A stretch of DNA of 64,000 nt, taken from positions 77,762,020 through 77,826,019 of the forward strand of contig JAWZYU010000008.1 in assembly GCA_038380435.1 (NCBI GenBank), given 5' to 3'. Both the position numbers and the translations under genes were made by a program. Source of the stretch: Ryuthela nishihirai. Its lineage: Eukaryota; Arthropoda; Arachnida; Araneae; Heptathelidae. Positions 39,901 through 51,900 of the stretch are shown here, one piece after another; within the stretch, counting starts at the first letter, position 1, and every line of letters starts with the position of its first letter. Under the pieces are notes generated by a model. The model had not been told where the DNA came from. It ran no database searches and worked only from the letters and a program-made list of their open reading frames with translations.

Positions 39901-42900
39901 GTTTAATTTGATCATCGATAGTTTCGGTTGACAAGTTTCTCCTATTAAGCGTTTAACAATTCGGTTCATTCCACCTCAAGGGCTGGCTAATGGCTAGTTG
40001 GTAAAAAATACTAGGTAGGACTAGGGCAGTGACGCCGAACTCGTGACACGCCAAAGGTAACAGGCGAGTCGATTTTTGTTGGCACGCCACTGGGAGGTGA
40101 AAAGAAATACCTATGTACGGCTGTATAGAGACTTGGAAACAATGGCCCTAGGAATCCAATAAATATTTATGGATGTATCATTGGTGGAAAGATGGCGACT
40201 ATGTTGTTATAATTAATTTCTTATTAATTATGAATTTAATGGTGAGTTCTTATCTTTAAAAAATCTGGTCAAATAACTGATTAAACATTGCCATAAAGCT
40301 GCATCAAAAATAGACGTACCAAATATATCATCTATCAACTATTCAGTTCATTTAGTTAGTTATGGTTCCGTTTCACTGTTAAGCCTGAGAAAGCTATATT
40401 ACAGTCTTAGTCAAAGGAACTGTCAACCCATCATGTCCCAGACGTGTTCAATATGTGAAAGGTCCATCCAGCGTGCTGGCCATGGTAGTACCTGAACGTT
40501 TCTCTCGTATAGATACTGCAGACTAATGCGGGCTGTGTGGGGACAGGCATTATCTTACTGGTAAAAGGTTCCATGTTGCTGAACAAATGGGGTAGCCACT
40601 GACTGCAAGTTGTTGATAACATATCGTTGGGCAGTTAGAGATCTCTTTACGAATGCCAGTTCTGAACGAGATGTTCAACTAATGGCACCCAACACCAAGA
40701 TACCAGGTGCTGGAGTTGTGTGATGATGTCGCACGTACTGTGTGGCGTTCTTTTCCACTGGATGATGGCGAACAAGTTGTCTACCGTCGTGCTGACAAAG
40801 AAAAAAAAAACCGAGATTCATCACTAAACACCACGGTACTACACTCTTTTTCATTCATTGTGAGGATGTCGTACGTACTGTGTGGCGTTCTTTTCCCCTG
40901 GATGATGGCGAATAAGTTGTCTACCGTCGTGCTGACAAAGAAAGAAAAAACGAGATTCATTACTAAACACCACGGTACTACACTCTTTTTCATTCATTGT
41001 GAGGATGTCGCACGTACTGTGTGGCGTTCTTTTCCCCTGGATGATGGCGAACAAGTTGTCTACCGTCGTGCTGACAAAGGAAAAAAAAACGAGATTCATT
41101 ACTAAACACCACGGTACTACACTCTTTTTCATTTCAATTCTGTCTGAGCCGACTCCACTAAGCCGTGCTTGCATGTGGGCAGATGTGAGGGGCAAACTCA
41201 GTGCCGGACGATAGGCTCACAATGAACACTATAAAAGCTTGTGGTTTGCCGTGCACGTGGTAGGTATTCCATGTGTTACCTGTTAAAAGTCCCTTTGAAG
41301 TTGCGATGCAGTCGCGAATCTGTCACGCAATGCCATGCATCGCAAATGGATGTCCGGTCGCTTGGTGGTCATATGTCATCTTCCTGATCCTTGTGGGGCG
41401 GGGGTGGCTCAGTCGGTAGCGCGCCAGGCTCGTAATCTGTAGTTCCCAGGTTCGAGTCCCAGCCTTGAGATTTATCTCCGCAAAATTCCCCGCCCTGCCC
41501 ACGGTCAGTAGGGGACACCGATGGGCTTGGAAAGGCCGTCGTCCGTCGGATGGGACGTTAAGCCGTGGCCCCGTGTGCGGGAGAGCCATACCCTGTGCAC
41601 GTTAAAGAACACGCTGGATGGCCTTGACGGGAGGCTACCATCTGTCTCCCAACAGCTGTTCCAGTGGGTCCTCTCCCCCAACCTTCTCTGAGCCTTCGGG
41701 GTCCATGTGATCTGGCCATTTAGCCCATGGTGTGCAAAAAAGTGCCGCTCAGAGGTAAAACAACCCAACAACCACAACCCTGATCCTTGTCGGCGTATGC
41801 TGGATCCTCCTTGAAACCACTGGCTACATATGTGTACGATGGTGGCCAACCTTCTGTAAGACAAATCAGCTTCTCTAAGGCCGATGATTCTTCTACGCTC
41901 CAAGTCTGTTAACTGTTGGAACGGCTGTCGACGTCTGCGTAAGGACACGTTAGCGCTTTAGAAGAATTTCCACATTATTTTGTCAACCAGGGAGCTTTGG
42001 TTGCCTTTATCTGTGTTTGACTACTCCGCACCTGTGACGTCAGCTCGCGCCTGTCCAAACATTTCGATCGCCCTGCAAACCAAATCATTTGCAAGCATTA
42101 CTACCGCCTCTCTGAATTTCGTCACATTTGCATAACTTCTTGCATTTTTTATTCCTTGTAGCGTATTTAAAATTCTGTAACACAATATAGAACAGCTTGT
42201 GTTTTAGGTTATCAGAATTTAAGAAATTATTGATTGATTATTGTTACATTTTGTGAAATATCCTGATCATGTTCATTGATAATCGTACCACTCACTCTCC
42301 ACCGTATACAATCATCCACTTGCCGTCTTTGTGACCAGTAGTGCATTTAGAGGCTCAGGAGCAGTGACGTACCTAGGAGAATTCCTCCCACTGAAAATCC
42401 GGTCGTCTTATACTAAATCTCAAAATTGTCTACTTGCTTCGAAATCCAAAACAGTTGTTTTTACATCGTTTTAGCCTCATATTTTATGTCCAACACTAAA
42501 AATATGTTAAAAAAAAACAACTATGAAATCTCATTCCATATAGAATATCATTTTAACCTTTCCTTTTAGATCAGTGTCTCGCAAACCTTTTTACTCTGCG
42601 GCACACTGAAACTAATTTTTTTCCGCGGCACACCTAAAAAAGAATAAAAGCAAACTCTATATAATCGTCATTATATTTGTGCTTTGTTGAAGTCATCAGC
42701 CTGGTTTTACTTGAAGATTTGCTCTCGTTCTTTAATTCATAACTCGGTGTTTGTTTTAAATATTTGTCCATGGCTTGAAATAATCAAAAATTAATACCAA
42801 AATTTGGAAAAAGCTTGATAAATACTAACAAGATCCCAGTTGATAAAATCTGAAAGATTTTTATTAAAGCACGTCGATAGCAGGTCGATATTAAAGCACG

Positions 42901-45900
42901 TCGATAACACAAGTCAAGTCAAAATGAAATCTTTGGAATATCTAGTGTCAATTTGAAAATCTCTCGCGGCACACTTGGAATCTCTCGTGGCACACAGTTT
43001 GCGAGACACTGTTTTAGATGTAATATTTCAGTAAATATTATTTAAGTCTTATTCTCAGCCACGAAGCCGAATTCTTCCTCCCTTGCCCCGAAGCTAAATT
43101 TTCGGAGCCTCCCCGAAACCGAATTCCAGACCCCCCCCCCCCACCTCATAAGTTAAATCCTGGGTATGTGCGTGCCCATAGACCCTAATTGAACAACATT
43201 TATGTGCCCTTTGCAGTGTAGTTAAAATGACCTCTACAATTATGAAAGCACTTTTAATTTTTCCATGTTCTTACTGAAAATGTGCATTTTACTTTGAAAA
43301 CAATATTAATCAAATATTTCATATTTATATGTTTTTATTTGCAAATTATTATTCACTATCGTGGCCGAGTGGTTATCGCGCTTGGCTACTGATGAAAAGG
43401 ATCTGGGTTCGAACCCCGGGTAAGGCGCGGTTGTTTTGTGTTGTCTTTCTGCTGAGATCCAGCCATCCTCGTAGACCTTCTGCTGTGGCGTATAAACTGA
43501 CAGGCTCATGTTAGACTCTCTGTAACAAGTAGCAACTTAAGGGAATATTTATTTTCAATTAATTTTTTAATTTATTTACAACATTTTACTAATAATTTTA
43601 TAATGATCTTCAAATTTTACCACTACGGAAAATGTATGTTTATAATGTGATCTTATATTTACAAAAGCACTATAGAGAAAGTGATATTAAAAATGTAATG
43701 CAGAATACCAGAACAAGTGCACATATTAATTTCATTGTACCATTTCCGAAGAAAACTATTACGCAGAAACATTATATATTTTTGGCGCCTAAAATATTTA
43801 TCAGTTTACCTGAAACTATAAAGGATGAAATAAATTCTTTTACGTTTTCTCGAAAACTAAGAGATTGGATTTGTAATATAGATGATATAGAAAAATTTCT
43901 TTAGGTTGGAGGGTTTTTCCCCATTATTTCTGATTCTAAAATTTTCTTTTTATTTGTTTGCTCTTTGGGATGTTAAATTTTTTGAATAAAAATTGGTGTA
44001 TTTATAGTTTATTATTGATTCTGTTACTATGTTGTTGATGTAACCATGACAGAAAATATTAATATGGTAATATACTTAAAATGTTGTTTCTAATGTTTAT
44101 ATATGTTTTTTATTTTAACCTTATACTCCGCGTGCGAGTCTATGAACTCTTGTGGAGTTATATATTTCCAAAATTTTTGTAAATACTTATATTGTATTAA
44201 AATTTAATATAAATGGAAATAAAGGTTACTACTACTACTACTAATTGCAATTTTTTAAGAAAAAAAATAGTTATAAAATTCACAGAACATTTTGGGGGCA
44301 TCTCAGTAGCTAAAAGCCCTCGGCGGCCGCTTATTTCGCTGATCGATAAATCCTTCCCTGTTTGTGACATGGTGCAATACAATTGCTACCCAAGGGATTG
44401 CCAGAATGAGTGAAACGGAGATTAATGGCGATCCCAACCATATACTCTTTTATAGCAACCCTAATTACTATTCTTGTGTTTGTGCCTATTAGGTTAGCAT
44501 TCATTTTCTCCTTTTGCATTGCGAAATTTACACCAATAACACATTTCATATCATACACATTTCGAGATAAATTATCATTAATTTTTGATCTCCAATGTAC
44601 CTACTAAGATATTATTCACTAGTTGCAAAGGTTTTATTTCAGGGAGGGAAGCGTTAATATCGAAATCGAAATCGCTAACATTGAAATTAATGACTTATCG
44701 AAAATAGGATATTAAGTTTCTGGCTCAGACGAGGAAATATAGGAAAGACCCTGATTCTCAAATATAGTCTTAACCCATAGCATTCACTGTGGAGGTTAAT
44801 CTTCATAATAAATGCATAGCAAATGAGGACATAATAGGTAACCGGCGATTAGTGATTTTTGGGGTATATAGCGAAGGTCTACTCTGTATGAAACTGAAAA
44901 CCTATGTATATCTTATATATAAGGGCCGGATCAGAGGACGGCATTCCCCTGATCAAATTCAAATTTATTTTCAATAAGTATTATCTATAATTATATTACA
45001 TAAAAAATCCCACTAAGTCGAAGCTTATCAGCGGGAATGTACATATATGTTTTTACAGATATGATCTAGATTGCCTCAGTAGTAGGGGCGGGGGTGGCTC
45101 AGTCGGTAGCGCGCCAGGCTCGTAATCTGTAGTTCTCAGGTTCGAGTCCCAGCTGGGTCAGCGTTGAGATTTATCTCAGCAAAATTCCCCGCCCTGCCCA
45201 CGGTCAGTAGGGGACACCGATGGGCTTGGAAAGGCCGCCGTCCGTCGGATGCGACGTTAAGCCGTGGCCCCGTGTGCGGGAGAGCCATACCCTGTGCACG
45301 TTAAAGAACACGCTGCATGGCCTTGACCGGAGGCTACCATCTGTCTCCCAACAGCTGTTCCAGTGGGTCCCCTCCCTCAACCTTCTCTGAGTCTTCGGGG
45401 TCCATGGGACGTTAAGCCTTGGCCCCGTGTGCGGGAGAGCCATACCCTGTGCACGTTAAAGAACACGCTGCATGGCCTTGACCGGAGGCTACCATCTGTC
45501 TCCCAACAGCTGTTCCAGTGGGTCCCCTCCCTCAACCTTCTCTGAGTCTTCGGGGTCCATGTGACCTGGCCATTTAGCCCATGGTGTGCAAAAAAGTGCC
45601 GCTCAGAGGTAAAACAACCCAACCCAAGCCTCAGTAGTACAAAAAAAGGAAATTCCCCCCGAAGTCCTGATATCACTTAGAAAAAAAAAGTAAAAAAGAA
45701 ATTAAACATCACCAGATATTTGTAGGTTTTTTTTTTTGGAAATACCCATATCTTTTGCTCACCAGCTTGATAACCTCTCCAGGTGCTGCGACGAAAAGCC
45801 ATGCACAGTTTTCCATTCTTGGGTAATTATTGGGATAATTTGGACTGCTGATGTCTCCTTTGCTTGTCGAGATTTCGTAAGTGCATTTACCTTCTATGAA

Positions 45901-48900
45901 AGAGGAGAAGAAGACGATTATTGTTCTCTGAAATATTTTGCTGAATTAAATGATAAGTAGAAAAAACAACAAATCGATAAAAAATGTTCAAATTCAGTTT
46001 TTTAAGTTCTAAACAATTGATTAAAGCGCTAGCATTGTTGCTTTACATATGAATTAATTACCGTATATTTCCGCAGATAAGACGATAGTTGAATCATAAA
46101 AAAGGCCCCCAAAATCCGGGTCGTCTTATAGGACAGATACAAAAAAAATTAGATCGAAATTTATATAAATTGAAACCATTATTACTACAACTTATCGAAA
46201 AATCTATCATATTATTTAAATACGCTAGTTTTAGCGCGCTTGGCTACTGATCTAAGGGACCTGGGTTCGAGCCCCGGATAAGGCATGGATGTTCGTGTTG
46301 TTTATCTGCTGAGGTCCTGCCATCCTCTCAGACCTTCTACTATGACATATAAAATGACAGGCTCCTGTCAGACCTCTGTGGCAAGCAGCTGCTTGAGGGG
46401 GTATTTATATGATAATAAATTACATTGTAATAGTAAATAATACATTACATTGTAATAGTAAATAATACATTACATTGTAATAGTAAAACAATACTAAAAC
46501 AAAATAAATATTAAAAGTTATGTTTATTGAGCTACTGAGGAAAAAACGGACAAACCGTAATTATTTACTAGTACAGAGTAGGGTATGTCCACAAAACAGA
46601 ATAGCCCATATGACGCTTTTGTGAATAGTCAAGGTCATTAGCCGAATGCCCGAATCAGTGCGAATGTTTTTCGAATAGGACATAATTTCGTATACGCTAT
46701 ACAGTATTATTATCCAGATGATGATCGCCTATCGAAACTAAATTCATAGGCCGTTGATAGTTTGGAGTCGTCTTATAGGACAGATACATGCTAAAACTAT
46801 AAAACTTTGACGAAATTTATACCTCGTCTTATCTGCGGAAATATACGGTATAAGAGTTCAAAACAAAATGCCTTATAATATCTTTGCTGAAACTACTATT
46901 TAATAAGACATAAATAATAATTTTACAAGGTAAACCGAACTGCTTCAAATATTACTTAGGTAACTTATTTAGATTATCAGAAACGATATTTTCAGAATTA
47001 TAGATTTATAATAGTTTGAAAGACTGTGCTTCTTAAATCATTCTTAAATTAATGATAATTCAAAGGAAATTTCATTTAGAATTTCTTTACAAATATAGTT
47101 TCAAACTTAGGTGGAATTATTTGTTTTTCGACAAGCCCGTATATTGTTGGAATCATCTGCTTCAATGTTTTTGCCAGAACTGTTAGTTTTCTATTCAGGG
47201 TTGTCTAAGCATAGCTGAAACTCCATATCTCCGAAGGCGAACAGAACGATTGTTGGATTATTATTTAAAATAAGTTTTATTTCAGTGTATTTCAGTTCAT
47301 ATTCCTATTTTTATCCTTTCAGTTGACTGTAATTATTGTATACTAGAAATTAATCGATGCTTTCGGCACCTCTTATTTTCTAACCTGTTAGTCCGACCCC
47401 TATTGGGGCGGGGGTGGCTCAGTCGGTAGCGCGCCAGGCTCGTAATCTGTAGTTCCCAGGTTCGAGTCTCAGCTGGGTCAGCGTTGAGATTATCTCCGCA
47501 AAATTCCCCGCCCTGCCCACGGTCAGTAGGGGACACCGATGGGCTTGGAAAGGCCGCCGTCCGTCGGATGGGACGTTTAGCGTGGCCCCGTGTGCGGGAG
47601 AGACATACCCTATGCACGTTAAAGAACACGCTGGATGGCCTTGACGGGAGGCTACCATCTGTCTCCCAACAACTGTTCCAGTGGGTCCCCTCCCCCAACC
47701 TTCTCTGAGCCTTCGGGGTTCATATGACCTGGCCATTTAGCCCATGGTGTGCAAAAAACTGCCGCTCAGAGGTAAAACAACCCAACCCAACCTTGAAGTG
47801 GGGTGAAGTTAGTCGGATATTTTGTTCAGAACTGACCATCATAAAATAATTTCTAAGTGCCCAAAGATATGTTACCAACATTTTGCAGCCAGTGGCAGCA
47901 AGATAATTCCCGTCCCCACACAGCCCGCATTACTCTGCAGTATCTACACGAACAAAATCTTCAAGTAACCATGGCCAGCACGCTCGCCGGACCTTTCACC
48001 TATTGAACACGTCTGGGACTTGATGGGACGACAGCTCCAACAACACCCTAGACGTGCGCCTCGCCACGGCTTAACGTCCCATCCGACGGACTTAACGTCC
48101 TATCCGACTTCGGCTTAACGTCCATCCGACTTAATGACCACGGCTTAACGTCCCATCCGACGGACGGCGGCCTTTTCAAGCCCATCGGTGTCCCCTACTG
48201 ACCGTGGGTAGGGGGGGAATTTTTGCGGAGATAAATGTCAACGCTGACCCAGCTGGGACTCGAACCTGGGAACTACAGATTAAGAGCCTGGCGCGCTACC
48301 GACTAAGCCACCCCCGCTCCCCACTTCACGAACCAGGTGCTGGAGCTGTGTGAGGGTGTCGGACGCACTGAGTGGCGTTCCTTTCCCCTGGATGACGGCG
48401 AACATGTTATCTACCGTTGTGCTGACCAAGGCAAAAACGAGATTCGTCACTAAACACCACGGTATTCCACTCTTGTTCGTTCCAGTTCTGTCTGAGGCGA
48501 CATCACTGAAGACGTGCTTGCATCTGGGCAGATGTGAGGGCAAACGCAGGGCCGGATGATAGACTCGCAATGAAAACTGTAAAAGCCTGTTGTTTACTGT
48601 GCAGTCGCGAACCTGTTACGCAGGGGCGGGGGTGGCTCAGTCGGTAGCGCGCCAGGCTCGTAATCTGTAGTTCCCAGGTTCGAGTCCCAGCTGGGTCAGC
48701 GTTGAGATTTATCTCCGCAAAAATTCCCCTCCCTGCCCACGGTCAGTAGGGGACACCGATGGGCTTGAAAAGGCCGCCGTCCGTCGGATGGGACGTTAAG
48801 CCGTCGCCCCGTGTGCGGGAGAGCCATACCCTGTGCACGTTAAAGAACACGCTGGATGGCCTTGACGGGAGGCTACCATCTGTCACCCAACAGCTGTTCC

Positions 48901-51900
48901 AGTGGGTCCCCTCCCCCAACCTTCTCTGAGCCTTCGGGGTCCATGTGACCTGGCCATTTAGCCCATGGTGTGCAAAAAAGTGCCGCTCAGAGGTAAAACA
49001 ACCCAACCTGTTACGCAAAGCGATGCGTCGCAAATGGCGGTCCTGTCGCTCTTCGTGGTCATATGTCGTCTTCCTGATCCTTGTCGGCGTGTGCTGGATC
49101 CTTCTTGAACCCACTGGCGCCATATGTGTATGATGGTGCTAGGATTGCAGCCATTAAGATTGACCACATCTCTGTATGACAAATCAGCTTCTCTAAGGCC
49201 GATGATTCTTCCACGCTCAAAGTCTGTTAACTGGTGAAACGGCTGTAAACATCTGCGTATGGGCATCTTTAACGGTTTAATACAATTTCAACAGCGTTTT
49301 GTCAACCATGGAGCTTTGGTTGCCTTTATCTGGGTTTGACTGCTCTGCACCTGTGACGTCATCTCTCGCTTGTCCAATCGCTTCGAACGTCCTGTAGACC
49401 TAATAATTTCCATACATTCCCATATACTACAGCCTTCCTAAATTTCGTCACATTTGCAAGTGTTGCATTTTTTTCATTTCTTGTAGTGTAATTAAATATC
49501 TTGAGCACCTGAGTGATATTCTATGTGTTTAGTCTAAAATTGGCAATATATTGTTATTTTCAACTGTGACAATTTAAAAACTCTTTTTTAACATTTTATT
49601 ACAGCATTTTATCGAAAACTTTACAATTCGAACATAATATTTGGAGAATCCGAGAAACTTTTCTGATGAATTTTTTTAAATATTTATTTCTCTAAAGCAG
49701 TGTCTCGCAAACCTTTTTACTCTGCGCCACACTGAATCTAATTTTTTTTCCGCGGCACACCTAAAAAAGAATTTTTGATGGTTACGTAAAAAGAGAAAAA
49801 TCGAAGTTTCGTTAAATGCATTTTATTTAAAATAAATATAATAATAAATATAATTAATCATAACTCGGTGTTTGTTTTAAATATTTGTCCATTCTATGGC
49901 TTGAAATAATCAAAAATTAATACCAAAATTTGGAAAAAGCTTGATAAATACTTACAAGATCCCAGTTGATAAAATCTGAAAGATTTTTATTAAAGCACGT
50001 CGATAGCACGTCGATAACACAAGTCAAGTCAAAATGAAACTTTGGAATATCTAGTATCAATTTGAAAATCTCTCGCGGCACACAGTTTGCGAGACACTGC
50101 TCTAAAGAAACCACTTCGATTTTCGAAACTCAGTTCGATTTTGATCTCGCTGCATCCATGGGAAGGTCTTTATCCTTCCAAACTGTTTCCAGAAAGCTTC
50201 ATGCAGGCCATCTTTCTGAAAGACGACCAGTTATTTGTGACCCTTTGACATGCGACCAGCGCAGATCCCGATTGAATTGGTCACTACACCATTACAACTG
50301 GACTCGACGTTAATGTAGCAATGTTCTATTCAGTAATGAATCCCGATTTGACATAGAAATCGATTCCCAACGACTATTGGTTTTGAGGCAGCCTGGAATT
50401 AGATATCATCCCATTAAAATCCGGGAAAGAGACAGGTTCGGAGCTGGTGGTGTGTTCGTGTGGGTAGGCATCACTCGCAATGCCAACACAGATCTTCATA
50501 TATTTCTAGGAGGGATTGTAACAACTATAAAGTATCGCAGTAAGATCATCAAACTTTATGTACGTCCATTTCTCGCAGCAACGGGTCCTCATTCCGTGTT
50601 AATGCAGTATAATGCTAACCCTCACACAACTCGCTTGGTGGGCCAATATATTGAGAGTGGAACTATAAATCTAAATGCAATAGAACATGTTTTTCATACT
50701 GTAGGACGATGCATCCCTGGCAATTGCTCTCTCAAACCCTGGGGCGAGGGTGGTTCAGTCGGTAGCGCGCCAGGCTCGTAATCTGTAGTTCCCAAGTTCG
50801 AGTCCCAGCTGGGTCAGCGTTGAGATTTATCTCCGCAAAATTCCCCTCCCTGCCCACGGTCAGTAGGGGACACCGATGGGCTTGGAAAGACCGCCGTCCG
50901 TCGGATGGGACGTTAAGCCGTGGCTCCGTGTGCGGGAGAGCCATACCCTGTGCACGTTAAAGAACACGCTGGATGGCCTTGATGGGAGGCTACCATCTGT
51001 CTCCCAACAGCTGTTCCAGTGGGTCCCCTCCCCCAACCTTCTCTGAGCCTTCGGGGTCCATGTGACCTGGCCATTTAGCCCATGGTGTGCAAAAAAAGTG
51101 CCGCTCAGAGGTAAAACACAATCCAACTCTCAAACCCTGATTGACAGTCTGAGTTGCAGCATGAGAAGTCGCTGTGAAACCTGCATCCTGTCCAAGATGA
51201 TCACGCATATTAAACGTACACTATCTGATCAAATGTATTCGCACACCACTTCTGGGTAGTGGATTTGCCCATATACGCCGTAGCCATTATTTTCTTAAGT
51301 GAGCTTCCGAATTTTGTCTGCCTGATGGATTTTAGAACTTGAACTAGTCTTGAACCGTTTGTTTTAGAACTTGAACTAGTTTTGAACCGTTTGTTTTAGA
51401 ACTTGAACTAGTTTTGAACCGTTTGTTTTAGAACTTGAACTAGTCTTCTTTTCAGAACTTGAACTAGTTTTGAACCGTTTGTTTTAGAACTTGAACTAGT
51501 CTTCTTTTAAAACTTGAACTAGTCTTGAACCGTTTGTTTTAGAACTTGAACTAGTCTTCTTTTTAGAACTTGAACTAGTTTTGAACCGTTTGTTTTAGAA
51601 CTTGAACTAGTCTTCTTTTTAGAACTTGAACTAGTCTTGAACCGTTTGTTTTAGAACTTGAACTAGTCTTCTTTTAAAACTTGAACTAGTCTTGAACCGT
51701 TTGTTTTAGAACTTGAACTAGTTTTGAACCATTTGTTTTAGAACTTGAACTAGTCTTCTTTTGAGAACTTGAACTAGTTTTGAACCGTTTGTTTCTTACC
51801 ACAATTCTGGTGCTAATTGTTCATTTTTCTCTATATTCCTTTACGCCTTGGAATGGTCAATAAGGAGTTTTCGAGATAGAGACACGAGCATCTGACCCCA

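Larger units (their letters stand above)
40431..42150 (-). mobile_element. dead Tc1-like transposon with internal triplication
   Basis: Minus strand: N-terminus RRRRQPFQQLTDLERRRIIG, then LREADLSYRRLA (41948-41850), the first catalytic Asp in VVFSDESRF (about 40970 and repeats), and C-terminal DNACPHTARISLQYLYERNV plus IEHVWD (40560-40440). It is broken by stops, a SINE-1 insertion (41394-41778) and a three-fold tandem repeat (40725-41143). Another Tc1 lineage than 3445-4687. Confidence 0.85.
47880..49450 (-). mobile_element. dead, rearranged Tc1-like transposon
   Basis: Relative of 40431-42150. The N-terminus (QPFHQLTDFERGRIIGLREA, 49240-49180) and the FSDESRF region (about 48440) lie on the minus strand, but the C-terminal part (RPHTARITLQYLHEQNLQV, 47920-47975) is on the plus strand, so that end has been inverted. 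Two SINE-1 pieces are inserted (48064-48320 and 48623-49004). The right flank up to about 49450 matches 41940-42130. Confidence 0.8.

Noticed and set aside
51331..51795. CRISPR-like repeat array
   Set aside because: Units are contiguous with two fixed spacers rather than unique ones, in a eukaryotic context. It is a minisatellite.
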